Of a DNA stretch of 64,000 nucleotides, positions 46,171 through 57,009 are shown piece by piece. The notes below the pieces were generated by a model. The model did no database searches. It was not told the origin of the DNA and was given only the letters and a program-made list of their open reading frames with translations. Made by a program: the position numbers and the translations under genes. Position 1 is the stretch's first letter, and each line of letters opens with the position of its first letter. The stretch lies in assembly GCF_963169125.1 (NCBI RefSeq), contig NC_084793.1, positions 228,658,360 through 228,722,359 on the forward strand, given 5' to 3'. Source of the DNA: Humulus lupulus. Lineage: Eukaryota; Streptophyta; Magnoliopsida; Rosales; Cannabaceae.

Positions 46171-48499
46171 TCTTCTGATCGAGCCTTTTTCGGTGCGCGG
46201 TCCTCCATAGCCATCATCTCGATGTCCTGGTCGTGGCGCAAATTCCGAGCATATCGTTCCCTGGTCTTGCCGCTGTTTCCCGCAAGGTGCGGGCCTCCGT
46301 AGATGGTTAATAGGGTGCCAGCTACGGGATCAGGCTGCAAAGGTGGCGAGCGTTGGCGTGTGGGCGCTTGCTTGTTGCCACCTAGAGCTTCTCGTTGGGA
46401 ATTTCCCGAGGCCCGTACATATCTTCTCAAGTGTCCTTGTCTGATAAGGAACTCGATCTCATCCTTCAACTGGTTGCATTCATTGGTGTCAGGTCCGTAG
46501 TCGTTGTGATAACGACAGAACTTGGTAGTGTCTCTTCTCGAAATATCCTTTCGAATGGGGGAAGGCTTCTTGTAAGGCACACTGGAACTCGTGGCCTGAT
46601 ATACCTCTCCCTGAGACTCAATAAGGGCAGTATAGTTAGTGAACCGAGGTTCATAACGATTACCCTTGGTCCTTTTGTTGTCAGAGGTGGAAGGCTCGTT
46701 GTGTGGCCGTTTTCCACCATTCTTGCCATTGCCGTTGCCGTTGCCGTTGCCTTTGCCGTTGCCGTTGGGCTTGGACCCATTGGCGGCTTTGGCGGGCTCG
46801 GCTGTCTCCTTATCTTTGCCTGGGGACTTTCCTTCATTGGCGATGGCGTCTTCGAGCTAGATGTAGCGATCAGCTCGATCTAAGAATTCTTGGGTAGTTC
46901 TAACCCCATGCTTTCTGAGGCTCTCTCAGAGAGGGGTACGGCGCTTAACTCCTGCCGTTATGGCCATCATTTTTCCTTCATCACCCACCCTTTTTGCTCC
47001 AGCAGCTACTCGCATAAAACGCTGAACGTAGTTCGCCAGCTGATTTTCCTCGGTATGGTGCACGCGACTCGCATAGAACTGTCCGTAAAAATCTTTCACG
47101 AACATTTCCCAGGAAATTATACTTGCAGGAGGGAATTTAAAAAACCACTCCTATGCAGCGTCAGAAAGTGTTGCAGGGAAGATCCTGCACCGAGCGTCTT
47201 CAGACACTTTCTGAATGTCCATTTGTATCTCAAACTTGTTGACATAAGATACCGGGTCACCATACCCGTCAAAGTTTGGAAGCGTAGGCATCTTAAACTT
47301 GCTAGGAGTTTCCGCCATGGCTATCCTCTGGATGAAAGGAGTACCTTTCCTCATATCATGGTCAATATAAGATGTTCTTCCCCCGACCAGCTGCTGCACT
47401 GCCTAGTTGAGGGCATCTATCTGGGCTTGCACGGCGCTAGGAATTGTCGGGGCCTCTGCTGTTGGGGGGACGTACTCGCCATGCCGCTCGCGGCGATCGT
47501 TGAGTACATCTCTCAAGTCCTCATCTCTCCTCCACTGCTCGCTAGCTCCGAGCCGGTTGAAGACATTATTTTGTCTGGGCTGCCCCCCAGCGTCTCGTCT
47601 GTCGGGCTGGTCATCCTGAGGTAGCTGGCTCCTGCCTCCACCTCTTTCTTCATTTCTCCGACCGGCATTCCCTCTACCTGAGTCGACCTCATTATAACCA
47701 TGGTCATCTCTGAATCTTGATTGGCTATGGTAGGATCGACTGTTCCCTCGATTGCCTTCTCGAGCTGGAACCTCCCGAGCGTTAGAGGGTGGTCTGCGTT
47801 GGTCGTTAGGTCCCCGTGCATTATCATGCCATGGGGGGCCTCGGACCGCAGAGCCTAACTCTGAGTTCCTCCTATTACCAGGAGGATCTATCCTCTGTTC
47901 GGAAGGTTTGGCTCATCGCCCCTATGGCGTCTAGGACTACGAGGCTGTTGCCCGGTCCTATTCTGCCTCTGCTGCGGGGGATTGCCGCGACCAGCCTACG
48001 AGACAGGCTGTGCTTCAGTATCCCTTGGTGGGAGATCTTCCTGAGGCACAGTCGGCTGCTCGGGCCTTTGTGGGCTCGAAGGTTGGATAGGCGGGGTAGG
48101 ATTGGGACCCCTCTGGGGTGGCCCATCCGTGGGTTGATCAGGCTGCGAGGCAGGTGCAGCCTGATTCCTAGCCAACTGTAGGGCTGCTTCGAGGGCTGAC
48201 ATGGCCTCCCTCTGACGGCGGTCCATCTCCGCCTGCCTTTCACTCAGCTCCAGGCACTGCCGCTCAATTTCCTGCTGCTGTCGCGCCATGATTTCGGCAG
48301 CACTTTCCTAGCTAGCCCTCATATTGGCCAGCTCCTCATGCAATGCCCCTAGGGTACTCTTCAGCGTCGCGTCGTCCATTTCTTCCTCATCAAATTCCAA
48401 ATGTGGCTCATCTTCCGCCACGTTTGGAGGAGGAGGAGGAGGCGGGTTAGATGGTGCAGCGCCGACCGCCTGTCCAGTTTTCCTGGTAGTTTTCGCCAT
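46171..48499 (-). pseudogene. Tat element 1 gag
   Basis: Structural Gag gene. Start chosen at ATG 48499 (MAKTTRKTGQAVG), just downstream of the primer site. N-terminal part: Pro-run, acidic segment, then a Gln/Glu-rich helix (RQQQEIERQCLELSERQAEM) and a Pro-rich linker. Capsid core: MPTLPNFDGYGDPVSYVNKF and following residues (47100-47400). A run of Asn-Gly-Lys repeats (about 46720-46770) precedes the nucleocapsid motif CRYHNDYGPDTNEC, where the second His of the usual C-x2-H-x4-H-x4-C is replaced by Pro. Stops: MRAS* (48308), AQPVS* (47996), near 47513, AA*EWF (47151), PL*ESL and YI*LED. Several are TAG at likely Gln codons. Confidence 0.75.
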
Positions 48500-48526
48500 T
48501 GGTTTTCTCAACGATGCTATATCAAG

Positions 48527-48544
48527 CTCTCAATGAAAGCACCA
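48527..48544 (-). other. Primer-binding site of Tat element 1
   Basis: On the minus strand TGGTGCTTTCATTGAGAG begins three bases after the 5' LTR end (...GGGTCAACA). Position and TGG start fit a tRNA primer site. I cannot name the tRNA with confidence. Confidence 0.65.
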
Positions 48545-48547
48545 GAA

Positions 48548-49155
48548 TGTTGACCCAGATTTTGGTCAACTGACACGGAGTCAAAATACGCTTGACGTTG
48601 ATGAATACATTAAAAAGAATGTGATGACGAAAATAATAAGAACACAAGATTTTATAATGGTTCGGCCCCAGGATCTGGTAATAACCTACGTCCACTTGAA
48701 TTGTTATTGAAATGAGATTCAAAGGGGTGATCAAAGAACTGGGGTTCAATGAGTTTCACTAACCTCTGAAGAAGAAAATACAATTATTCTCGTGTAATCT
48801 CTCTCTAATCTCAAATTATCTTTTTTGCTCAAAAGAAAAAGGATCCGCCCCCCTTCCCTGAGCCCTCTTCTTCTATTTATAAGCTCAGGGAAGATTTACA
48901 TTGATTTGTTACAAATATTCTTTCCTAAATAATCGGATACTCAGGAAATCATGGGAGATAATTTCGGATTCCATCATAACTGCCTAAGATTTCCTCCGCA
49001 TATAATGTGCATACGACCAGGCTGGTCGTATGAAGAAACCGATCACATGATACTGAATGTCTTCCTGGTCGATAGTCGAACACAGATTCTGCCAGGTGTC
49101 AGCCACGTGTAGTTAATGCCTGTCATGTCATTCACTTCTGATTTTAGGGATAACA
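48548..49155 (-). repeat. 5' LTR of Tat element 1
   Basis: 608 bp, exactly the length of 37471-38078. The TATA-flanking 10-bp inverted repeat is preserved (48854-48863 and 48883-48892), as is the terminal GTTGACC/GGTCAAC palindrome. Confidence 0.9.
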
Positions 49156-50053
49156 CACATAAATTTATAAGATAAAAAATGATATGTATGGTTTATTATT
49201 TTTAAATAAATATGATTTAATTATTTAAATTATCATAAAAGATCTTAAAAATGTCCTATTTTAATTAATTTATTTTTGTTAAGTTTATGTTTGTTCTAAT
49301 TTTTGAATTTGGCAGTGACAAAAAGATATTATGTATTACATTTTAAATGTAATATTAATATTATACATTAATTTTAAATTTATGTTTGTTGCTATTTTTT
49401 ATTTTATTTTATTTTTGAAAAGAAGTTGGTTGCTAGTTGCTAGCAGATTATATTATATTATATGTTTAATATGATATTATTTTAATAAGTGAAGTTTAAA
49501 TTTAATTAAATTTTATTTGAGTTATAAAACGTATGTTAATATTAAAACACGTATATACATACGACGCTAAAATTATATATAATAATTAATAAACTTAACA
49601 TTGTTGTTAAGTTTGCTGGTGTTTGGATTTTATTATATATATTAATTGTATTAATATTGTATTAATTGTATATATATTATACATGGATTTTAATTAAATT
49701 TAAGTTTGTTGCTAGTTTTTTTTTTAAAAAGTTTGTTGTTAGTTCATAGTAGATTATATTGTATTAAATGTCTAATATGATATTATTCTAATATGTGAAG
49801 TTTAATTAAATTTTATTTAAGTTATAAAACGTATGATTTTATTAATTTTAAATAATTATTATTGTAAAATATCTCATTTTAATTTATTTAATTAATTTTA
49901 TTTGAGTTTAAGTTATATTTGCAATCTATCGTTAAATATAAGAATATTCTGTTAAATATAAGAATATTCCGTTAAAGTTAATGAAAAAAAATAAAAAAAC
50001 TATTAAAACCAAGAATTTATGTTATCTACACATTTTTGTATAGAAGAGATATA

Positions 50054-50911
50054 CTAGGTAGAAGCAACGTGCAATGCACGTTTGCTTAGTTTCAAAGTTT
50101 TAAACATTGTCTATAATTTTAATAAAAATTGGTTCATTTTTTAAAATATATATATGATAGAATGAATTATAGTTCTATAGTATATATAAATATTTATATC
50201 AATAATCTTTACATATATGACATTTAAACACAACATTGATATAGATATATATTTATATATATATTTTCATGGCTACGTGATATATATATATAATACAATA
50301 ATATTTAAAAAGAAATTAATAATAGAAATAAAATAAGAATAGAAAAAGTCAGTGTAGATAGCAGTATACATGCATCAATTATTATTAGTTTCTAATGTAT
50401 CTGACAATGTCATTTGGTGAATTTGATGAAGAAAAAAACTACAATCACTTGATAAAAAAACAAACTTTCATACAAATTTATAAGATAAAAAAAATGATAT
50501 GTATGCATTTATTATTTTTAAATAAATATGATTTAAGTATTTAAATTATCCTAAAATATCTTAAAAATATCATATTTTAATTAATTAATTAATTTATTTT
50601 TGTTTAAGTTTAAGTTTGTTCTAGTTTTTTAATTTAGCAGTGACAACAAAATATTATATATTATATGTTTAATATAATTATTTAAATAATTATAAAATAT
50701 AAGTTTAATTAAATAATTATACGGTAAATTATCTTTAAAATATCTTTATTTTAATTTGTTTAATTACTTGTTTATTTAATTTTATTTAAGTTTAAGTCAT
50801 GTTTATAATCTACTGTTAAATATAAGAATATTTCGTTGAAGTTAACGAGAAAAAAAAATACTGTTAAAACTAAAATATTTCGTTATCTACACACATTTTA
50901 TATTAAAAAGA
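50054..50911 (-). mobile_element. Helitron-like repeat copy 2, in tandem
   Basis: 858 bp, colinear with copy 1 but with internal length differences. On the minus strand the 3' end is a hairpin ACGTGC-ATT-GCACGT, nine to ten bases, then CTAG followed by T. The 5' end begins TCTTTTTAATAT preceded by A. Only four bases (TATA, 50050-50053) separate it from copy 1, head to tail. No coding frame is present. Confidence 0.5.
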
Positions 50912-52085
50912 TAAAACAAAAGAATAAGAGATAGAAAAAGTAACACTGTGAATCGTGTGTAAATAACATTACATCTCTAGTATTCTTTTGGAATATTTTG
51001 AGTATATCCTAGTTGGTTTTTTTTTTATACTTATGTTTTTTTTTTTGTTTAATCTCTTGTGCTATATTTAGTATGTTTTGTTTGGTAATTTACATAACTA
51101 TAAAATACAACCATTCTGTGTAAATTAAGTAACTAAAAACTAATTAGACATCATCCTAAAATAAATTAAAATAATAACAAAATACAATCTCAAAAAAGTA
51201 CTAAAAAACACATTAATTATTTTAAAATATGTATATACATAAAATACCAAAAATAAATTAGAAATATATCAACATATACTAAAAATAAACAAAAAAATAT
51301 ACTCAATTATAAATTAACTAGACATTTAGTAAAAAATTTATATACCTAACAAAAATTAAACATATTCCTAAAATAATCTAAAATATTAACAAGAAAAATA
51401 TAACCAAAAGTATGCATGAGGCATAGATGATTGTTGTACATATTATGAAATTATTTAGGTAGAAGGTGAAACTTATTCGGAAACATATAAAAATAAGCAA
51501 TTAACTTTGAAATTTGTTCTTAAACTATTTATTCGCGTTTGTTTATTTCACATTGTTGTTGCCTTTATTTATTTATACTTGAAGTTAAAATTTCATAAGT
51601 GCTACTGTTTACATTTACAAAATTTCACGAATAATTAATTTTAAGCATTCATATCTTTTAAAGATAAGCATTCATATATTTTAAAGATAAGCATTTCATA
51701 TTTTTGACTTCTTATATTATATTATGGCTGTATGACTTAATTTGCTGCTATGGGTTGGATTTATATTTGATACTTAAATTGTCTTATGCATATGAATTAC
51801 CACCTGTCATGTGCATATTAAATTGTCACTTACAAGATACTTACCTTGGTCATTGTATCATTACCACATGCAATTGGGATAAATTTGTTACTCAAATTGC
51901 CACATGCATATAAATATTATATTAAAATATAGGAATTTTTTCATATAGGATTTTTAAGGTTATGAATATTTAATTTTTCTACTTTTTTTATCGCCTTTTG
52001 ATTTAGAAGTTCATATTTATGGGATTTTCTTTCCCATAAATTTAAAAAAATATATAATTATGCCACTTTTTTTTATCATAGTTAT
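50912..52085. other. AT-rich spacer with dispersed repeat copy
   Basis: Contains GGTAATTTACATAACTATAA near 51083, a copy of the family at 10640-11230, and short duplications of 'taaagataagcattcatat' near 51655-51690. The 69-codon frame at 51704-51913 has no recognisable domain. Confidence 0.45.
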
Positions 52086-52857
52086 TGTTGACGCCGTTTT
52101 TCGTCAACAGTGAAAGAAGAGCACGTAAACAATTACTAGTAATGACCAATTAAAAAATAACAACACAAAACACGATTTTTACGTGGTTCAGCAGTTAAAT
52201 CTGCCTAGTCCACGAGTCTTTGTTATTAAACTCAAGATTATCTCTGAAAATTTTTTAGCATGAATTCTTCAGAGTTTTCTCTCAAGGTTCAGAATTTCGG
52301 TCCATTACAATGGTGCATGACCTCTCTATTTATAGAGAAGGTTGTCGAATACTATCCCACATATATTGGGTAGTTACTCTTTTTGTGTAAATAAAATAAA
52401 TGGCTTTAAATGCCTATAATCATATATAAAAGGAAACGTCCCATGAAGACCAGGGGGCGTATAACTAACCAAATAATATCCCACGACTTTAGGGGATTTA
52501 CAGTAATAAATGAATATTACGTCTCTTATGGACAACACTTATAGATATTCACGGTTTTTATCATATATCTCCAAGGCCTTAGCCTCCCAGGTTTCTCGTC
52601 AGCTTTCGAGCTAATGACATCTCCCGAGGTCACACGGCTTTCGAGATCATATGTCGAGCTCATCCCTGAGGATAGATGCGTCTCCGGAGCTACCTTTCGA
52701 GATCGTGAACACTTCGAGGTCACCACGTTCGGGGTCGTATCGAGTCTTGCAGGCTCGATATTTAATCCTGGAGCATACTTCAAACTTTACGGGTTCATCC
52801 ACTGTGAATCCAGCTTTCGAGGTCACATTTAACATGGCTCGAAATCTGGGTATAACA
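52086..52857 (-). repeat. 3' LTR of Tat element 2
   Basis: 772 bp, plus-strand ends TGTTGACG and GGTATAACA. It carries an 8-bp terminal palindrome TGTTGACG-N8-CGTCAACA and a TATA box inside TCTCTATTTATAGAGA (52323-52338). Reading frames inside it (52526-53103) are chance. Confidence 0.85.
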
Positions 52858-52870
52858 TCTTGCCCCCTCA
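52858..52870 (-). other. Polypurine tract of Tat element 2
   Basis: Minus-strand TTGAGGGGGCAAGA directly precedes the 3' LTR start TGTTATACCC. Confidence 0.75.
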
Positions 52871-53117
52871 AAAGTATTTGTTCGAATCCTAAGAGAATGA
52901 AACTTTTGAACTACTTTCTTCGGGAACCGTACCGTCATACTCTTGAAAATGGACACGCGTCAGTTGGGTATTGCTCACTTTTGGTACTTGAGTACCTTGG
53001 AAACATGCCCACGATCATCCGTCTGCCACCTTTTCAGCGTCATCTTGTCATTGATCCCCATCCGTTGGATCTAGCAAGGATTTCATTCAATGCCCCAGAT
53101 TAATCCCCCTTTTTCCA

Positions 53118-53128
53118 TCTATATATAC
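53118..53128 (+). promoter_or_regulatory. TATA box of antisense gene, element 2
   Basis: TCTATATATAC about 260 bp inside the 3' LTR on the plus strand. A leader follows, with a likely intron starting at TGTGTAAGTATGC near 53345. This is the same position relative to the LTR as the TATA at 38311. Confidence 0.5.
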
Positions 53129-53905
53129 GAGACCCCACTCATCATCTTCTTTTTTATTTTCGTTCACCAGAAGCAAGAAAAGAGAAAGAAAAAAAAACGA
53201 AACCAGAGGCCTTCCTATAAAGCTTCTATCCCGTGCATGTTTTCTCAGCCAAAGAAACAAAGAAACCCTAGTTTGTTCGAGTCCGTGAGTTCTTATTTGC
53301 AACCTCTCCTTCATTCAACGATCTCTCTGCAATCGCCATTATTGTGTAAGTATGCAATCTTTGTTTTCCATTTTGTCAGTTTTTGTTCATGCTGTTCTTC
53401 CTGTGTCTTTGTATGTACTAGTTTACATTCTTAGCATAATACGATAGGAGATTTCTATCCGATAGGCTCTTATGCTTTTTAGATTTCCAACACAGAATTT
53501 ACATCACTGGTTCATACCCAGTTTTGATGTTTGAGCAAGAATCCTGTTTCCTGGGTTTTAAAATTTTAAGAGACGTTTCTTGTACACCAAGATTTCGGGT
53601 AAAAAACTTTGGCTTTGGCTAATGCACGAAACCCAAGGCTGCCTTTTCTGGTTAACCGCCACTCTTTTTTCCCCTGATTTTCGGGATTTTCAAAAAATTA
53701 TCCACTCTCCTTCCTTTCTCGTGGAACGCACGTCCTGACTCTTTAATAAGGGTCTTAATATATAGTCGAGGTTATTGAGAAGAAGAGGAGAATTCTTCGA
53801 GAGGCCCTTTATCCGGAATCCAATTCAAGACCTAGGCCGATTCCCCTCGACCCTGCACTAAAGGTCACTGTCGCATACCATCCAGGAGAGCTCCAATTTT
53901 CACTA

Positions 53906-56517
53906 ATGGGGGAACCTTCTTCCTCACAGCCGAGGAAAGAAATGTTCGAGGCCGAGCACTATTAGAGCTTGGTTACCTCGACTAGTCAGATAACTGACAT
54001 CTTGGCCCTCCATGGCCTCAGCTTGTCAGGTTCTTTAAAGTGTCGTGCTCCGACCGACCATGAACGAAGCTGCTTCGCCCCTGGGGGCCGCGACGCCAAG
54101 GTGAAATACGCGGCATGGAGCTAGGAACACATGAGGGCGGGAGCACTGTTGCCCTTGAAGTCTTTTTTCAAGGACTTCACGGATTTCGTTGGGTTGGCTC
54201 CATTCCAACTTAACACCAATTCTTACAGGGTGCTGTCTGCCCTGAGGTCGCTATACCACGAGCAGACGTGGGAAGGACCTTCGCCTCAAGAGATTTTATA
54301 TCTCTTTTGTCTGAAAAGCAACCCCTCCCAAGCTCGGGGAGGAGATGGCTTTTATTATCTTTCGAGCTATCCCAAAGAGAAGAAGGTCTTTGAAGATCTT
54401 CCCAATCATCCGCCTGATTTCAAAAGGGTCTTCTTCTGGACAGACGGTCTGTCCCCGTCTCGACACTACTCGTTCAGGCGGATTCTTAAGTATTCTTGTT
54501 ATTTTTGTTTCTGTGCTCGGGACTTTAGCTCTTCGATCCGTACTTAGTTGAAATATGTTTTGTCTTTCAGCCAATTTTCAGCGTCCCACTCCTGACGAGA
54601 CAATGAAGGGGCACAGAGAGACCCTGCTCCAACTCCCCCATGGCAGGAGGTCTCTCTTATACCTTTTACACGAGGACAGGCTCTGAAAATGCGGACTTTT
54701 GGGGGAGGGCCAGTCCACCTCTGACTGGTCCAATAAAAATTATGAACACTGGGAGCAGGTGCCTTTGCCCACAGGCGCCCTCCCTCCGAGGAGAGAAGCA
54801 AGGCCGCCACTTCCAGTTCGCATAAGGAGTTCGCTGTCAGGGAATGAGGCTAATGACGAAGCCTCGAGCTCAGATTCGGATGAAGGTAAAGCCCTTCCTA
54901 CCTCGAGAATGTGGTCCCCCACCTTACTAAAACATAAGCCCAATAGGTTAGTCTCATGCCCACAGGATAGATACCACTTCTACATATGGAGTTGGGTAGA
55001 CGACTGTGTCCATAGGTTTGATAGTGGGCTCGGGAAGTACGACACCATGTATACTACGGACGAGGTGTGGAACGGGATAGTTGTTCAGTACGGGACCAAT
55101 GATTATAGGGACCTTTCGAGGTTATCACCCACATATAGGGAAGGCACTCCCCCCGCCTCCTCTGAAGACGGGGGAATTTCATGGTCCCCAAGCTCGAGCT
55201 CGGAGGAGAGTTCCAGTTAGGTTTTCTCTATCATCACTTTATATGTCTGCGTGATACTGAAACAACTCATGCTTTTCTCTTTTACTGACTCACACTGTGT
55301 TGTGACTTGTGCAGGCAAGATGGATTCCGACCTTGACAACATCATCGAAAGTGGTGGCGCCAAGAGGAGCAAGCGTCCCAGAGCGGGGTCGCTGAAGACT
55401 GACCGGCTGAGCAAGGGCCCCAAGAGGTCCAAGAAAACCCCTCCTCCTGCTCCGCCGGTTTCGAGCTCCATCCCTGCGGCGACTTCCCAGGCCGGCGCTT
55501 CCACAGCGGCGCCGTCCTCGCAGGTCGTCGCCTCTGCAGTGGCGCCGACTTCGCTGGTCGGTCCCTCCATTATGGTTGAGCCCCAACCTCCTGTGGTGGT
55601 TCAGTCATCCTTTGGTCCGCCTTCTAGAAAGCCTTCTGCTTCTCGAGCTCATAAGCTATCAGTTTCCACCCACATTGATGCATATGTGGTCGACAATGCC
55701 GCTGGGTCCCATGGGTCTACGCTGGTCTCGGATGTCATGTCCCGGATCGGCCAGAGCTTTGGCAGTCTTGAAGCTCCCTAATGGCAGTGCTTGAACGATA
55801 CCCAAGACTGCACTGTCCTCTATGAGAAGAGTATCGAGCTCGCCGCCGCGGTAAGTGTCCTACAGTCTTACTTCTTGGTTATAAACACACTGACCTGGAG
55901 CTAATGATTGTTTCTTCTTTTGCCAGTCTCTTGCCTTTACTGCCCAGCTCAACTATAAGTTGAATAACGAGATCCACTCGAGCAAGTCTCATGCCCAGGA
56001 GGCGAAGGATCTCCACCTCAAAGCAAGCGATGAACTGAAGGCAGCCACTGCAAAGCTTGATGCAGGAGCTAAGGAACGTCAGGGCATGGCCTCCGAGCTC
56101 GGGAAGCTGAAAGCCAAGCTTGAGGAGCTTGAGAAGGATAATGCCGAGCTCGCAGATCTTAAGAAGGAAGTCACGCGGCTCCAGGAGGCCAAAAAGAAGC
56201 TTGAAGATGAAAAGGCCGCCACCTTTGACATCATGGAGGATGAAAAAGCTCGTCTTCTTGCTGAGTACAAAGAGAAGAAGGATCAGGCGGTTGAATCGGC
56301 CATGTACCGAATGTGGGCCAACAATGAAGATCTGGATACCAGCTTCTTAGGTCCTCACGAGGCGACACTTCTTGACAGGTGGAATGCTCGGCTCGAGAAG
56401 GAAGAGGCTGATCGGGAGGCCGTTTCGGAGGGAGCTCAGGAGGATAGCCATGCTATTCGTCCTGAGGAGTCCGGTGCTGCTGATGCTGAGAAGGCCAAGG
56501 AGACTCCTCTTTCTTAA
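53906..56517 (+). pseudogene. Antisense accessory gene, Transposase_28-like, element 2
   Basis: Plus-strand gene opposite to gag-pol. Proposed exons: 53906-54489 (ATG in CACTAATGGGGG), 54571 to about 55218, 55315-55850 and 55927-56517, with AG acceptors GTCTTTCAG, TTGTGCAG and TTGCCAG and the donor GCG|GTAAGTG. Exon 1 carries LLPLKSFFKDFTDFVGLAPF, LNTNSYRVLSALRSLYHE and SPQEILYLFCLKSNPS, a domain like plant 'putative gypsy type transposon' (Transposase_28) proteins. Exon 3 is basic (SKRPRAGSLKTDR), possibly a nuclear signal, then Ala/Pro-rich. Exon 4 is a coiled coil (KLKAKLEELEKDNAELADLK) ending in MYRMWANNEDLDTSFL. Stops: EHY*SL, AWS*EH, DRL*KC and EAP*WQ. Otherwise the frame is well kept. 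Molecular role unknown; a regulatory or nuclear role is only inferred. Confidence 0.7.
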
Positions 56518-57009
56518 ATCTGATCTCGGGGAAACCATCTATTGGGGCTGTGTCCCCTTATTTTTGTAATTATTTTAATTTATGCCCATGGGGCTGATAC
56601 AATTTCTTTAAATATTGACTTATATATGCTTTACATTTCTTGGCGAGAAATATTTTGCACACTTTACATGGATGAATCATTTATGTTTATTTATTCATAC
56701 AAACATATTGTGGATTTAGGCTCGAAGCTCAATGCATTCATGCATAGTTTGTTCAAATTATCCGCTTCCGACCTCGTTATTTTTCAAAGTCGGATATAAC
56801 TTTAACCATGAACCCGAAAGTACTTATATGGTATGTAATGTGAATGATTTGGTTATATCTTTTTTGCTTAGTCACTTTTCCTCATCCTCGGTCTTTGCTC
56901 CAAGGTTAAGAGTTCGAAACTATTTTTCTTTAAGACATTCCAGCCTCGATCTCGATTTATCTCGAAGTAGGTTTAGGTTCCTACTTATCGTCGATTAGTT
57001 TTTTTTTTG
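56518..57009. other. 3' flank of antisense gene, element 2
   Basis: AT-rich non-coding sequence after the TAA of the coiled-coil exon. It already contains scattered 'ggttatatc' and 'cggatataac' strings related to the array that follows. Confidence 0.5.

Larger units (their letters stand above)
37471..49155 (-). mobile_element. Tat-type Ty3/gypsy element 1 (complete, decayed)
   Basis: 11,685-bp element with two 608-bp LTRs and a perfect target duplication CACAT (37466-37470 and 49156-49160). Minus-strand order is 5' LTR, primer site, gag, protease, RT, gypsy RNase H, archaeal-type RNase H, integrase, then an antisense gene on the plus strand, polypurine tract and 3' LTR. By hand I count about 17 LTR differences in 608 bp (2.8 percent), 14 of them transitions. 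With the often used plant rate of 1.3e-8 per site per year that would be about 1 million years. Every coding region contains stops or frameshifts. Confidence 0.9.
36904..50049 (-). mobile_element. Helitron-like repeat copy 1, split by Tat element 1
   Basis: The sequence left (36904-37470) and right (49161-50049) of Tat element 1 joins into one 1.46-kb repeat that is colinear with 50054-50911. On the minus strand its 3' end reads ...GCACGTTGTTTCTACCTAG followed by T, and its 5' end TCTCTTCTATAC preceded by A. This matches the Helitron rule (5' TC, 3' hairpin then CTAG, inserted between A and T). The hairpin is decayed in this copy. No Rep/helicase is present. Confidence 0.5.

Noticed and set aside
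45772..46302. 176-codon plus-strand frame opposite protease and gag
   Set aside because: Shadow of the gag-protease coding strand; no splice signals or domain, unlike the antisense gene at 39075-41582.
46890..47624. 244-codon plus-strand frame opposite gag
   Set aside because: Mirror of the Gag coding region; composition follows the opposite strand and no domain is visible.
52526..53103. Several overlapping frames in the 3' LTR and leader of Tat element 2
   Set aside because: They overlap on both strands and cross the LTR border; no domain.
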